64,000 bases of DNA from Termitidicoccus mucosus (GTDB lineage: Bacteria; Verrucomicrobiota; Verrucomicrobiia; Opitutales; Opitutaceae), in assembly GCF_038725785.1 (NCBI RefSeq), contig NZ_CP109796.1:1860001-1924000 (forward strand). The letters run 5' to 3'. The notes below the pieces were generated by a model. It did not search any database, was not told the origin of the DNA, and was given only the letters and a program-made list of their open reading frames with translations. Positions 43,680 through 54,562 of this stretch are shown in pieces; the first letter of the stretch is position 1; each line of letters begins with the position of its first letter. The position numbers and the translations under genes are program-made.

Positions 43680-46010
43680 ATGCGCCGGGTCCTTTCCAGT
43701 CTTCTCGCCTGCCTTGCAGGATTGACCGTGCCGGCGGCATATGCCGTCGAGGACGGAAATGGGCTGCCCTTGCTGGAGCCCGGCGAGTTGCGGGTCGTGC
43801 CGTCGTTTGAAAGTTGCAGTTATTATTTCCGCCCCGAAAAGGGCGGCGCGTTTCGCGTGGAATACCGGGCCGCCGGGGAGACCGCATGGCTGGCCGCGCA
43901 CGCGCCCGTTTGCGACCAGCCCGAAAAAATATACAAGGGCAGTTTGTTCGGCCTGCGGGAGGATGCCGCCTATCAGCTCCGGGTGCGCATGGAAAATGCA
44001 ATGGAGCCGGCGCTCGCGTCCGCCTGTTTCCGCACGTGGTCCAGTGCGCCGCCTGTCGCAATGACCGTGGACCTTTCACAAATGCCGGATGTCTCGGAAA
44101 ATGGCATCGTCATCACCGGGCAGGGCGCGCCCGATGGCTGGATCAAATATACCGCGCCAACGGGTTTTATTGTCCGCCGCGCCCCGCGCGCCAACGACAA
44201 CCAGCCCGCAGCCATCGTCCTGAAAGGCGCGCGTTATATAATTCTTGAAAACCTCGCCGTCGAGGGCGGCGAGCGGCATGCCGTGCTCGTGGAGGACTGT
44301 GACTCCGTCCGCATCCTCAACTGCGACCTTTCCGGCTGGGGCCGCACCGGAGTGCAGCAGTTCGACAACACCAAGGCGCGCGGGAAATACATGGATGCCT
44401 CGGGACAGTTGATAAACCTCGACGGCGGCGTGCAGATTCGCCGGAGCGCCGGCACCGTGGTGGAGCGTTGTTACATCCATGATCCGCGCGGGCGCGCGAA
44501 CTCGTGGATGTTCTCCCACCCCGCCGGCCCGGAGGCCGTGGTGGTCGATCATGCAAAGGGCGGCACCGTGCTGCGCTGGAACGACATGGTCGGCAGCGAC
44601 GAGCACCGCTGGAACGACGTGATCGAGTGCAACAGCAACTCCTCCCCCGAGGGCGGCTTCCATCGCGACAGCGACATCGCGGGCAACTTCCTCGCCTTCG
44701 GCAATGATGACGGCGTCGAATTGGAGGGCGGCGGCATGAATGTCCGCTTCACCCGCAACAAAATCGAGGGCACGCTTTGCGGCGTGAGCTTCGGCCCGTG
44801 CCTCGTCGGCCCGCAGTTCGCCATCGGCAACCTCATCGCGAATCCCGGCGACGAGGCCGGTCTGGCGCTCATGTTCTTCAAAAACAGCCACCGCCTGGAA
44901 CAGCGCGGAAAACGGTTTATATACAACAACACGCTCCACGGCTTCGGCCCGTCCGCCGGGGCGTTCGGCGCCTACGGCGGCGGGGCGGCGGTCATGCGCA
45001 ATAATATTTTCGTCTGCAACGATGCCCGGCAGCCCGGCGATTGGGCGCGCGCCGAGGACTTCGACCACGACCTGTTTTGGGTCAACCGTGCGCGCTCTCC
45101 GTCGGATAAATTCACGGCCGCCTGGCGCGGTTATGGACAGGAGAAACATGCCCTCGCCGCCGATCCCCGGCTGGCTGATCCCGCCGCCGGCGACTACCGG
45201 CCCGCCGCGCACAGTCCCGCCCGGGGCCGTGCCGTCGAAGTGCCCGGCGTGGTGCCCGCCGGAACCGACATGGGGGCGTTTTTCGGCGGCATCGCCGACC
45301 TGCCCGTGCGTCCTCTCGCGCTGACCGCGCGTCCCGCGCAGGTGAATTTCGCCTCGGGCGGAGCCGCCGTGGTTTCGGTCAGTCTGCCGACGGACGCGCC
45401 CGCTTCCGTCGCCTTCCAGATTCGCAAGAACAATGTTTTCGACTGGTTTGACGTCGCGCCCGCCTCCGGGACGGTCGGGCCGGGCGAAACCCTCCAGCTC
45501 ACCGTCACCACCGACGCGGCCAGGCTCACGGGACGCCCGCTCTTCCGGGGCGCGTTTCTCGTGCGCACGGCGAACGGCCTCTCGCGTCCCGTGTCGGTCT
45601 ACGCAAAAGGCCGGTTCACCGAGGACGCCCGTCCCGCCACCGCGCCCAACAGTGTTTATATCGAGGCGGGCGAGGCGGCATCCGGCGCACAAATCGACAT
45701 CCCGGAGGACGGGACCTACGCGCTGCTCGCCCGCGCAAGCCTCGAGGGCGACTGGGGCCAAAAGCGCGAATTCGACGTGAGCGTGGACGGCGCGCACGCG
45801 ACCGGGTCGGTCGCGGTGACGCCGGACTACCAATGGAATTTCAACCAAGGCTCGGAGCGTGTCCTCTGGCTTCATTCGCTGGGTCCGATCTCCGCCGGGA
45901 AACACCGCGTGGTCGTCAGACCGTCCGGCGTGGAATTTAACATAGCCGAATATATTATCACCGACAATCCGTCGGTGTTCTTTGTCCAGGACTGGGTGCT
46001 CAAACGATGA
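43680..46010 (+). CDS. Secreted right-handed beta-helix protein, candidate polysaccharide lyase
   Basis: 776 residues. Signal peptide about 1-22. Residues about 30-110 are a fibronectin-like domain. Residues about 140-430 are parallel beta-helix coils (AIVLKGARYIILENLAVEGG, AVLVEDCDSVRILNCDLSGWG, GVQIRRSAGTVVERCYIHDP, DIAGNFLAFGNDDGVELEGGG, VRFTRNKIEGTLCGV), the pattern of pectate-lyase and chondroitinase B type folds. The C-terminal 230 residues are beta-sandwich modules (GPGETLQLTVTTDAA). No single catalytic Lys/Arg pair can be assigned. The stop overlaps the next start as ATGA. Binding or cleavage of an anionic glycan is likely. Confidence 0.8.
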   Translation: MRRVLSSLLACLAGLTVPAAYAVEDGNGLPLLEPGELRVVPSFESCSYYFRPEKGGAFRVEYRAAGETAWLAAHAPVCDQPEKIYKGSLFGLREDAAYQLRVRMENAMEPALASACFRTWSSAPPVAMTVDLSQMPDVSENGIVITGQGAPDGWIKYTAPTGFIVRRAPRANDNQPAAIVLKGARYIILENLAVEGGERHAVLVEDCDSVRILNCDLSGWGRTGVQQFDNTKARGKYMDASGQLINLDGGVQIRRSAGTVVERCYIHDPRGRANSWMFSHPAGPEAVVVDHAKGGTVLRWNDMVGSDEHRWNDVIECNSNSSPEGGFHRDSDIAGNFLAFGNDDGVELEGGGMNVRFTRNKIEGTLCGVSFGPCLVGPQFAIGNLIANPGDEAGLALMFFKNSHRLEQRGKRFIYNNTLHGFGPSAGAFGAYGGGAAVMRNNIFVCNDARQPGDWARAEDFDHDLFWVNRARSPSDKFTAAWRGYGQEKHALAADPRLADPAAGDYRPAAHSPARGRAVEVPGVVPAGTDMGAFFGGIADLPVRPLALTARPAQVNFASGGAAVVSVSLPTDAPASVAFQIRKNNVFDWFDVAPASGTVGPGETLQLTVTTDAARLTGRPLFRGAFLVRTANGLSRPVSVYAKGRFTEDARPATAPNSVYIEAGEAASGAQIDIPEDGTYALLARASLEGDWGQKREFDVSVDGAHATGSVAVTPDYQWNFNQGSERVLWLHSLGPISAGKHRVVVRPSGVEFNIAEYIITDNPSVFFVQDWVLKR

Positions 46011-48262
46011 AAAGCGCGCGCATACTTCTCCTTTTCCTCGTCGCATGCCTCGCGCCCGCCGCCGCCGGGACGCTCGATCTCGGCAACGGCACGCGCCTCA
46101 CCTATACCACGCCCGCGCCGGTGATCGACGGCGAAAAGCTCCCCGCGCCCGACTTCGATGCCGACGGACGGGCCCTCGTCGCCGGCCTGCGCCTCACGCG
46201 CACCGTCACGGCTTGCGAAGGTGGCTTCACCCTTCGCCTCTCCGTCACCAATACCCGCGACACCGCCATCGCCCTGCGCGGCCTCATCCCGTTGCAAATC
46301 CACGCCCAGGACCATCTCCTCGTGGCGGGCACGAGCATCCCCGAGTGGACGATCTTCCGCATGGCGCGCCACAAAAACGACGTTCCCGGCCCGTTCCGCC
46401 CGACGCTTCGCAACGAAGCCGCGCAGGAAGCCGCCGCGGACAACTCGCAGGGCGTCCACGGCGAGGACGATCCCGGCGAAACCGCCGCGGGGGCGGTCTC
46501 TTATCATGCCGACCCGGGATTTGTCATCATTCCCGACACGGGCCCTGAAACCTCCGCGCTGTTCATCGGCTTCGACGGTCAGACTGAACACCTGAGCGAC
46601 GTCTCGGTGCGGCCCGACAAAAACCTCGCCGCCTTGCAGACGCTCACCGCGCTGGCGGAATTCGACGGCGTGGCGGTTCCGCCCGGCGCAACGCGGACGA
46701 CCCACACCCTTTATATACAAACCGGCAAAGACTGCGACTCTCTGCTGCGGGCGCATGCGCAACGGATAAAAGAACGCGAGGGCGCGCGGATTGCGGACAA
46801 AAGAAATGTATTTTGCACGTGGTATTTCTATGGGCCTGAAATCACCGCGGACGATATTCGCAAGGATCTGGGCGAGTTGAAAAGGCGCCCGGTCAAGTTC
46901 GACACATTCCTCATTGATTACAACTGGGACGACCGTTTCGGCGACTGGAACAGCAACTTGGAGCGTTTCCCCGACGGCATGCAGGCCATGGCCCGTGAAA
47001 TAATACAAGCCGGTCTTACTCCCGGACTCTGGAGCTGCCCTTTCTTCCTCGATCCGAAATCCGAGGCGCTCAAGCGCTACCCCGACCTCCCGCTCAAAAA
47101 TCGGAAGGGCGAGCGCATCACCAACAAAACCATGCCTTTCATGGATCCCTGCTTTGTCCTCGATCCCACCGCGCCCTCGGCGGAGGCGTTCTTGACGGAG
47201 CTGTGCCGGAAATTCACCGGCTGGGGCTACGGGTATTTGAAATTCGATTTTCTGCGCATTGTCACGCTGGACGAAAACGCCGTCTTCCACGATCGCACCA
47301 TGAACCGCGCCCAGGCCTACCGGCGCGGGTTGGAAATCCTCCGCCGCGCCGCGGGCGAGCGCACCATGATTGGCATCTGGGGCGGACTCTACGAAGCCAG
47401 CGCGGGACTCGTTGACATCATGCGCTCCGGCTCTGATGTCCGCGGCCACTGGGACCCGCTTCCGGGCGATCCTCATTCGACCCGCTACCCGGTGCGAATG
47501 CGCCAGACTTTTGCCCGCGCCTTCTACGACGACATTCTTTGGACCAGCGACCAGGATGCCCTCCAGCTCCGCCGTCGCGCCTTTGCCGATCGCTGGCGTT
47601 CCACCCGTCCCCATATCTCGATGGGCAATTTCACCGACGAGGAGGCGTTTTCCCTTGTTGTGTATAGATTTCTCGGCGGCGGTGTGGTGCAGGTTTCCGA
47701 AAAACTCGATGAGCTCGATCAGGATCGCTATGATTTATATAAGATGGTGATTCCCGCCCGGGCTCCGGTAGCGCGGCGTTTTGGCGGCTGGACCGATTAT
47801 CTGCCGGAAAAGTTTGCCAGCCACTTTGACGCAAAAAAAGAAAGCGGCAGGATGCCGCTTCCGCCCTGGTCCGTCATCACGCTGTGCAATTGGAACGGCA
47901 ACACCGCGAGGGCATTGGCTTTCAGGCCGGCGGACGTGCCCGACCTCCCGGCGGCCCCCGTTTATGTGGCGTTCGAGTTCAAGACGCAGACATTCCTCGG
48001 CGTTTACAAGCCGGACGACACGATTGTCCAAGACCTGCCACCCCATGCCGCGCGCGTCATCCGGCTCACCCCGCTCGGCGCATCAGACCGCCATCTGGTC
48101 GGGACGGACTTGAGCATGACCTGCGGCATGGAAATCCAGTCACTCGACGGCGCGACGCCGGTGCTCGACCCGGCCTTCCGCGACTTCCCGGCGACCTTCA
48201 CCTTCATCGATTACAAAAACGGCAAGGCGATAATCACAAAAATAAAAACCAACCAACACTAA
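46007..48262 (+). CDS. Clan GH-D glycoside hydrolase (alpha-galactosidase-like)
   Basis: 751 residues with a signal peptide of about 20 (LACLAPAAA). N-terminal beta-sandwich to about 260, then a TIM barrel: FDTFLIDYNWDDRFGDWN, the nucleophile Asp414 in YGYLKFDFLRI, and the acid/base Asp477 in MRSGSDVRGHW. The C-terminal Ig-like domain starts near residue 610 (PLPPWSVITLCNWNGN). These are marks of GH36/GH27 melibiase-type enzymes. It would release alpha-galactose or an alpha-N-acetylgalactosamine-like residue. Translationally coupled with the beta-helix protein. Confidence 0.88.
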   Translation: MKSARILLLFLVACLAPAAAGTLDLGNGTRLTYTTPAPVIDGEKLPAPDFDADGRALVAGLRLTRTVTACEGGFTLRLSVTNTRDTAIALRGLIPLQIHAQDHLLVAGTSIPEWTIFRMARHKNDVPGPFRPTLRNEAAQEAAADNSQGVHGEDDPGETAAGAVSYHADPGFVIIPDTGPETSALFIGFDGQTEHLSDVSVRPDKNLAALQTLTALAEFDGVAVPPGATRTTHTLYIQTGKDCDSLLRAHAQRIKEREGARIADKRNVFCTWYFYGPEITADDIRKDLGELKRRPVKFDTFLIDYNWDDRFGDWNSNLERFPDGMQAMAREIIQAGLTPGLWSCPFFLDPKSEALKRYPDLPLKNRKGERITNKTMPFMDPCFVLDPTAPSAEAFLTELCRKFTGWGYGYLKFDFLRIVTLDENAVFHDRTMNRAQAYRRGLEILRRAAGERTMIGIWGGLYEASAGLVDIMRSGSDVRGHWDPLPGDPHSTRYPVRMRQTFARAFYDDILWTSDQDALQLRRRAFADRWRSTRPHISMGNFTDEEAFSLVVYRFLGGGVVQVSEKLDELDQDRYDLYKMVIPARAPVARRFGGWTDYLPEKFASHFDAKKESGRMPLPPWSVITLCNWNGNTARALAFRPADVPDLPAAPVYVAFEFKTQTFLGVYKPDDTIVQDLPPHAARVIRLTPLGASDRHLVGTDLSMTCGMEIQSLDGATPVLDPAFRDFPATFTFIDYKNGKAIITKIKTNQH

Positions 48263-48348
48263 CCGCAGATGAACGCAGACAGGCGCAGATTATATAAAAC
48301 CATAATGACCGCATTTTATCTGCGTCCATCTGCATTCATCTGCGGTTA
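48260..48348. repeat. Imperfect 31-bp inverted repeat of ACCGCAGATGAACGCAGA type
   Basis: Arms 48260-48290 and 48318-48348 pair at 27 of 31 positions. The left arm begins on the stop codon of the GH-D gene, and the right arm ends 13 bp before the next start. The wording is that of a palindromic repeat known to be scattered in several bacterial genomes. A transcription-attenuating hairpin inside the operon is possible. Confidence 0.75.
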
Positions 48349-48361
48349 AAAAAATTCTCCC

Positions 48362-49168
48362 ATGAAAATCATCCGCTTCATCCACAGTGACCGCACCATC
48401 CGCTTTGGCGCGCTCTCCGATTCCGGGGCAGTCGAACTCCTTTCCGGCGGCCTCCCGGATGGCCTGGTCCGCACCGGACAGACCGTCACACCCGGCAAAC
48501 TCCTCGCTCCGCTCGCGCCCGCCATCATCCTCGGCATCGGGTTGAACTACCGGCATCACGCCGCCGAGACCGGTGCGAAAATCCCCGAGTATCCCATCCT
48601 CTTCATCAAGGGACCGAACACTCTGCAAAACCCGGGGGACCCGATTTACATACCGGTCGCGCAAGCCAGCGACGAGGTGGATTACGAGTGCGAGCTCGCC
48701 GTGGTCATCGGCAGGACCTGCAAAAACGTGAAGCGCGCCGACGCCCTCGGTTACGTGCTCGGCTACACCTGCGCCAACGACGTGAGCGCGCGCGACTGGC
48801 AGATCAAGCGCGGCGGCAGCCAGTGGACGCGCGGCAAAAACTACGACACGTTCTGCCCGCTCGGTCCCTGCCTGGTGACCACCGACGAGATTCCCGATCC
48901 CAACGCCCTCCGCATTCGCACGCTCCTCAACGGCGAGGCCGTGCAGGACTGGAACACCGGCGACATGATTTTCGACGTGCCCGCGCTCATCGAATTTCTC
49001 AGCGCGAGCACCACGCTCCACCCCGGCACGGTCATCATCACCGGCACCCCGCACGGCGTCGGCATGGCCGCCAAGCCGCCCCGCTGGCTCCGGCCCGGCG
49101 ATGTCGTCACCGTGGACATCGAAAAAATCGGACAACTCACCAATCCCGTCGCACTGGAACAATTATAA
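48362..49168 (+). CDS. Fumarylacetoacetate hydrolase (FAH) family protein
   Basis: 268 residues. The metal site is complete: Glu109 and Glu111 in VDYECELAVVIG and Asp140 in CANDVSARDWQ, with GKNYDTFCPLGPCLV and GTPHGVG as in 2-hydroxyhepta-2,4-diene-dioate isomerase and 2,4-diketo-3-deoxy-L-fuconate hydrolase. Sugar-acid pathways use such enzymes to split 2,4-diketo acids, which suits a cluster built for deoxy-sugar or uronic acid breakdown. The start is preceded by ttctcccATG. Cytoplasmic, so it acts on the imported product rather than on the glycan. Confidence 0.9.
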   Translation: MKIIRFIHSDRTIRFGALSDSGAVELLSGGLPDGLVRTGQTVTPGKLLAPLAPAIILGIGLNYRHHAAETGAKIPEYPILFIKGPNTLQNPGDPIYIPVAQASDEVDYECELAVVIGRTCKNVKRADALGYVLGYTCANDVSARDWQIKRGGSQWTRGKNYDTFCPLGPCLVTTDEIPDPNALRIRTLLNGEAVQDWNTGDMIFDVPALIEFLSASTTLHPGTVIITGTPHGVGMAAKPPRWLRPGDVVTVDIEKIGQLTNPVALEQL

Positions 49169-49237
49169 ACACGGCCCCGGCAAAAATAACGCCGCTCTGC
49201 GCGTCCTTAAACCAACCGCCCTCCCGTTTATTTAATC

Positions 49238-52200
49238 ATGAAAACACCCATGCTGACCGAACTGAAAACACCAAAAGCAACGCCCGGCGCTTCCGGGCGT
49301 TTTGCCCGCGCGGCCGTGCCCGTGAAAATCACCGCTGCGCTCGCACTCGCGTTCGCCTTTGGCGCGACGTCGGCGCTTGGGCAAAACTGGACTGGCGGCG
49401 CCGGCACGACTGACTGGAACACCGCCGGGAACTGGGACACCGGCGTGCCCGCGCCCACCGGAAACGTCGTAATCAATACTGGAACGAGCGGCCCCGTCAT
49501 CAGCTCGGGCGAGATTAACATCACCGGCCTGTCCATGGGCGTGAGCCCCGGCACGGGCGCTCTGACGATTAACGGCAGCGGGACTCTGCATATCGGCACC
49601 GGCGCCACCCGCTTCTCGCAAAATAACATGGCGTATCTCACCGTCACGGACAACGCCCGCCTTATCATGGACGCCACCAATGTGGATTTCGCCTATAATA
49701 ATGCCAGCCTGGTCGCGGTCATAAGCGGAAGCGCCCTGGTGGAAAACAGTGGCACGGGGTCGGTCATATTTGGCGAACGCACCGGAGGAATGATAAATGT
49801 GGAGGTCAAGGATCACGCCACTTGGAAAATTCAGGGATCCGCCGCGACCGGTCTCTCGCTTGGATGGGTGACGGGAACCACGGTATTCACCATCAGGGAC
49901 TCCGCGGTGGTGAGCGTTTGGAACGGGGCGGCCATCATCGGCTACGGTGCCAACTCGGTGAACACGCTGACCTTGAGCGGAAGCGCAGCGGGCGCGCGTG
50001 GAACCCTGGAGGTCAAAACGGGTGTCCAGACCCACGCTTCAAATGCCAACTCCAAACTGATTTTTGACGGAGGCGTGCTCAAGGCGCTTTCGGGCAGCGC
50101 CGCCTTCATTAGGGGGCCGCTGGCCATGATCACCCAAGGCGATGGCGCGTTTATCGACAGCAACGGTTTCAACATCGGTATCCAAAACACCGCCACCTTC
50201 ACCGGCACAAGCGGCCTCACCAAGCTCGGCGCGGGCGCGCTCACGCTCAACAACACCATCGGCTACACCGGCACGACCGCCGTGGAAGCCGGCGCGATTG
50301 TCCTGACCACGGCCAACCAGCTCGCCAGCAGCGGCGGCGTGGCCGTGGCCGCCGGCGGCACGCTCTCCGCCGCCAACCTCGCGCAAACCCTCAACGGGCT
50401 CTCCGGCGCGGGCGCGGTCAACATCGGCACGGGCGCGGCCACCCTCGGCGGCACCGGCAGCACCGCCTTCTCCGGCAACCTCACCACCTCCTCGCTCACC
50501 AAAACCGGCCCGGGCTGGCTCACTCTCTCCGGCAGCAACACCATCTCCGGCGACACCACGCTCGACGGCGGCGTGCTCGCCATCGGCAGCGGCGGCGCGC
50601 TCGGCGCGGCCACGGGCAAAACCCTGACATTCGTCTCCGGCACCCTCGCGGGCGGCTCCGCCGGCGCCACATTCGCCCACACCATCGCGGCGCAGGCCGG
50701 TTCGCGTGTCGCTCTCGACTCGGGAGCGGGCGGCTTCACTGTCTCCGGCGCCATCACGGGCAACGCCGGCCTCGCCAAATCCGGCGCGGGCGATGTCCGG
50801 CTCACCGGCAATCTTTCCGGCCTCGCCGGTCCGGTCAGCGTCAGCCAAGGCATGCTGCTCACCGGCGACCTCAACGCCGGCGTCTCCGTCGCCGCGGGCG
50901 CGGGCTTCGGCGGCGCGGGCACCATCAACGGCGACGTGCTCTTCGCGGGCGCGGGCCAGATCCAGGTCGGCTTCACCCATAACGATTCCACCGTGACGGC
51001 CTCCTCCACGCTCGCCATCACCGGCTCGCTCGGCTTCGGCGGCAACGCCATCCTGCGCTTCGACATGTATGAGGCAGGCGCCGACACCCTCACCGCCGGC
51101 AGCGCCGGTTTCGGAGGCTCGACCACCATCGACCTCGTCAACATCCAGACCGGCACCTTCACCCTCTTCAAACTCGCCAGCGGCACCTTCTCCAGCGCGT
51201 TTGTCTCCTCGCTCCTCACCACGCAGGACGGCGGCAGCCCGCTCAACCTCCGCGCCAACGCCGCCTACACGCTCAGTGCCGACCAGAAGGAACTCCAGCT
51301 CATCTCCGGGAAGACCAGCCACGTCGTCAAATGGACGGGCGCGACCGACGGCAACTGGGACTCCGCCACCGCCGACTGGCAGGGCGGCGACACCGCCTTC
51401 CTCAACGGCGACAAGGTCATCTTCGACGGCTCCGACACCGCCGGCAACCGCGACATCGCGCTTCAGGACACCGGCATCGTCGTCTCCGAACTCTCCTTCA
51501 CGGGCAACGGCAGCTACACTTTTACCGGCGGCCGCCTCGTCGTGGACAAAAGCAGCGCCGGCACCCTCGGCGGCAGCTTCAGCGGCACCGCCCCGACCGG
51601 TGCCTTCACCGTCGATACCACCGGCACCATCACGCTCTCCAATTCCACCGCCAACCTCTTCCTCAACGGCATCGACCTGCGCAAAGGCACGCTCGCCGGC
51701 AACGCCGATACCCTCGGCCAGTCGGCCAACATCGCGCTCGGTGCCAGCGGCGCCGCCGCGCTGGTCTTTGACCAGAGCGCCGACGCCGCCTTCACCGGCA
51801 CGCTCACCGGCGGTGCGAACGCTGTTCTCGGCAAGACCGGCACGGGCACGCTGCTCCTCACGGCGGACAACTCCGGCTTCACCGGTGTGACCCAGCTCAA
51901 TGGCGGCACCCTCGCCATCGCCGACGGCGTCACGTTCGGCTCCATCCTCGCCACCGGTTCGGGCGGTTCGCTCCTGGTTGGCAACGGCGCCACCTTCAGC
52001 GGCAGCGCAACCCTCTGGGACGCCAATGTCACCTTGGGCAATAATGCCCGCTTCGAAGGCAGTGCAGTCGTCCTTGGCACAAACGCCACAATCACTCTTG
52101 GTAATAATTCCAGCTTTGGCAGCACTGTGAATATCTACGAAGGCAGCATCGTCGCCGGAGATAACGTTGCCATCAATGGCAATGCCATAATTCGGAGTTC

Positions 52201-54521
52201 TGGAAGCCTTGCCTTGGGTGCCAATAGTGTCGTTACGGGCACGATCATTGTTCACGCTGGCGAAGTTAGCCTGGGTGTTAGCAGCACGGTGCATGGCGCC
52301 ATCACCGGCACCGGCGGCACGAAGGATGTTCTCCTCGGCGCAAACAGTTTCGTCGGCGGCCCTGTGATAATTCGCAGCGGACACATTCAACTTCAGGCCG
52401 GGAGCAAAATCAATGATTCGGTAACCGCACTCGGCTCAGGCCATGTCCATCTCCTTGCAGGCTCTGAAATCGTTGGGGACGTGACGATGGGCGGGAGCGA
52501 TGCTTGCGTGGGTGGGGCGGGTAAAATCGGAGGAATCGTGCAGACCAGTTCCACGACTGCGGCTGTCATCAGGGTCGTCACATATACAGATTTGGACACA
52601 TACTCGGCAGCCAGTCCCGTGCTGCTTGAAACCGGCAGAATCATATTTGGAAGCACTGGCACAATCATGGGGAGCGGCACTCTCGCAACACCCTCGATAG
52701 AATACAGCAGGGATCTCACGATCGACACCTCTTCCATTAATAATCCTCTCACCATCACCGGTTCGCTCCTTGGCTCGGGCACGCTCATCAAAACCGGTTC
52801 GTCTACCGCCATCCTCGCCGCCCCTTCCTCCTACACCGGCGAAACATTCGTCAACGAGGGCTCCCTCATCGCCGGCGTGACCGGCGCGCTGTCGCCGAAC
52901 TCGCCCCGGTTCACCGTCGCCGCGGGCGCGAGCCTCGGCCTCGGCGGGTTCGACCACACGCTGTCCGCGGTCGTCAACAACGGGCGCATCTTCATCGGCG
53001 CGAACAACGCCCCGGTCGCCGGCGCGAAACTCACCGTCACCGGCGCGTGGTCCGGCACCGGCGGCGTGAGCTTCAACCTCGTCGCCAACGACGGCGCCCG
53101 GCCCATGACCGACCAGCTCGTCTTCGCCGACGCCGCGAACGTCTCGGGCACGACCAAGGTCTTCCTCCAGTTCACCGACAACCGCGCCGACAAGACCCGC
53201 GTCGTTTACGACATCGCCCCGCTCATCGTCGCCGAGGCCGGCGCGCTCCCCGCCGGCGCCTTCAAGCTCGACGACGGGCGCGGTTACGAGCGCGTCGTCA
53301 TCAGCCTTCGCCGACGCCGCGAACGTCTCGGGCACGACCAAGGTCTTCCTCCAGTTCACCGACAACCGCGCCGACAAGACCCGCGTCGTTTACGACATCG
53401 CCCCGCTCATCGTCGCCGAGGCCGGCGCGCTCCCCGCCGGCGCCTTCAAGCTCGACGACGGGCGCGGTTACGAGCGCGTCGTCATCAGCCAGCGCGACTA
53501 CGTGCTGCGCGTCATCGACAACCGCGCCGAACTCACCGCCACCACCGCCGCCGAGATGCCCGGCGCGCTTGCCGTCAACGCCACCAGCCTCTTCGCCAGC
53601 CGCGCCGCGCTTTCCTCCGTCGGCCAGCGCCTCGATCACCTGCGCACCCTCGCCACCACCGGCGAGGACCTCAACTACACTTGGCAGGCCTGGACCCAAG
53701 GTTATTACCGCGAGGACGAGATCGACACCGATGCCTTCTCCCCCGATGTCGGCGCCTCCTACGGCGTCGCCGAAGGCAAGACCCACGGCTTTCAGGCGGG
53801 CGTGGACAAACGCAAGGTCATCACCAGCAAGACCGGCAAGGGGCCGAAGAAATACGTCACCTACGGCGCGTTCATGGATTACACCGAATCCGAGGCCGAC
53901 CTGCCCCACCAGACCGCCAGCACGCTCAAGAGCACCGGACTCGGCGGCTACATTTCCACCCACGCCGGCCCCTGGCACACCGACCTCGTCGCCCGTTACA
54001 CGTGGGACAAATACAAGATCACCGTAGGCAGCACCTCGATGGACACCGACGGCTACACGTGGTCGGGCATGGCCCGCGTCGCCTACGCCTATGACTACGG
54101 CACCTGGTCGCTTCTCCCCCAAGGCCAGCTCATCTACCAGCAGCGCGACGTCGCCAGCGCAACCGACGCGTTTGGCCGCAACTATGTCTTCGGTCCGGCC
54201 AACATGCGCCTGAACGTCCCCGCCTCCTTCGAAGGCCGCGTCGGCGCCACTCTCCGCAAGGCCGTCAGGCTGGGCAACCGCATCTCCCTCGCCCCCTATG
54301 TCAGCGCGCTGTTCCTGTGGGAGTTCAAGGGCAACCTCACCGTCACCACCGTCAACAACACCGCCATCAAGACCGACTTTGGCGGCGAAAGCTACCTGTT
54401 CAGCGCCGGCCTGCCCGTGCGTGTCAGCGACGCCCTCGACATCTACGCGGAGGCGTCCCTCCAGACCGGCGGCCCGACGGAAAGCCACAACCTGAACCTC
54501 GGCGTGAACTACCGCTGGTAA
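49238..54521 (+). pseudogene. Giant autotransporter interrupted by a 184-bp tandem duplication (frameshift)
   Basis: The reading frame opens with MKTPMLTELK and a long signal peptide (about 1-49, ALAFAFGATSALG). A beta-strand-repeat passenger follows with NWTGGAGTTDWNTAGNWD near the start. It runs in frame to the junction at 53305/53306, where a second copy of 184 bp shifts the frame by +1; translation then ends at 54094 without the barrel. The original frame resumes after 53489 and continues to 54521 with the autotransporter barrel (DFGGESYLFSAGLPVRVSD, end GVNYRW). Removing one copy gives a clean 1699-residue protein. So it is a recent break, a switchable locus or an assembly error. Residues about 928-1174 hold a low-GC insert of short repeats. 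Confidence 0.82.
53122..53489 (+). repeat. 184-bp exact tandem duplication in the autotransporter gene
   Basis: Copy 1 is 53122-53305 and copy 2 is 53306-53489. As far as I compared them they are identical. The unit length is not divisible by 3, so copy 2 moves the frame by one base. Copy 1 encodes FADAANVSGTTKVFLQFTDN onward to RVVIS; after copy 2 the true continuation QRDYVLRVIDNRAEL begins at 53490. Confidence 0.95.
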
Positions 54522-54562
54522 GTCCCCCATGCGCACCACCGCCAGGCCGTCCAAAAAAGGAG

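Noticed and set aside
50039-52390. Long open frame on the minus strand (783 codons) inside the first repeat autotransporter of the second cluster, and similar ones at 56515-58623 and 29589-31208
   Set aside because: They mirror high-GC Gly/Ala/Thr repeats on the other strand, have no recognisable domain, no start context, and low-complexity Arg/Gly/Ala content.
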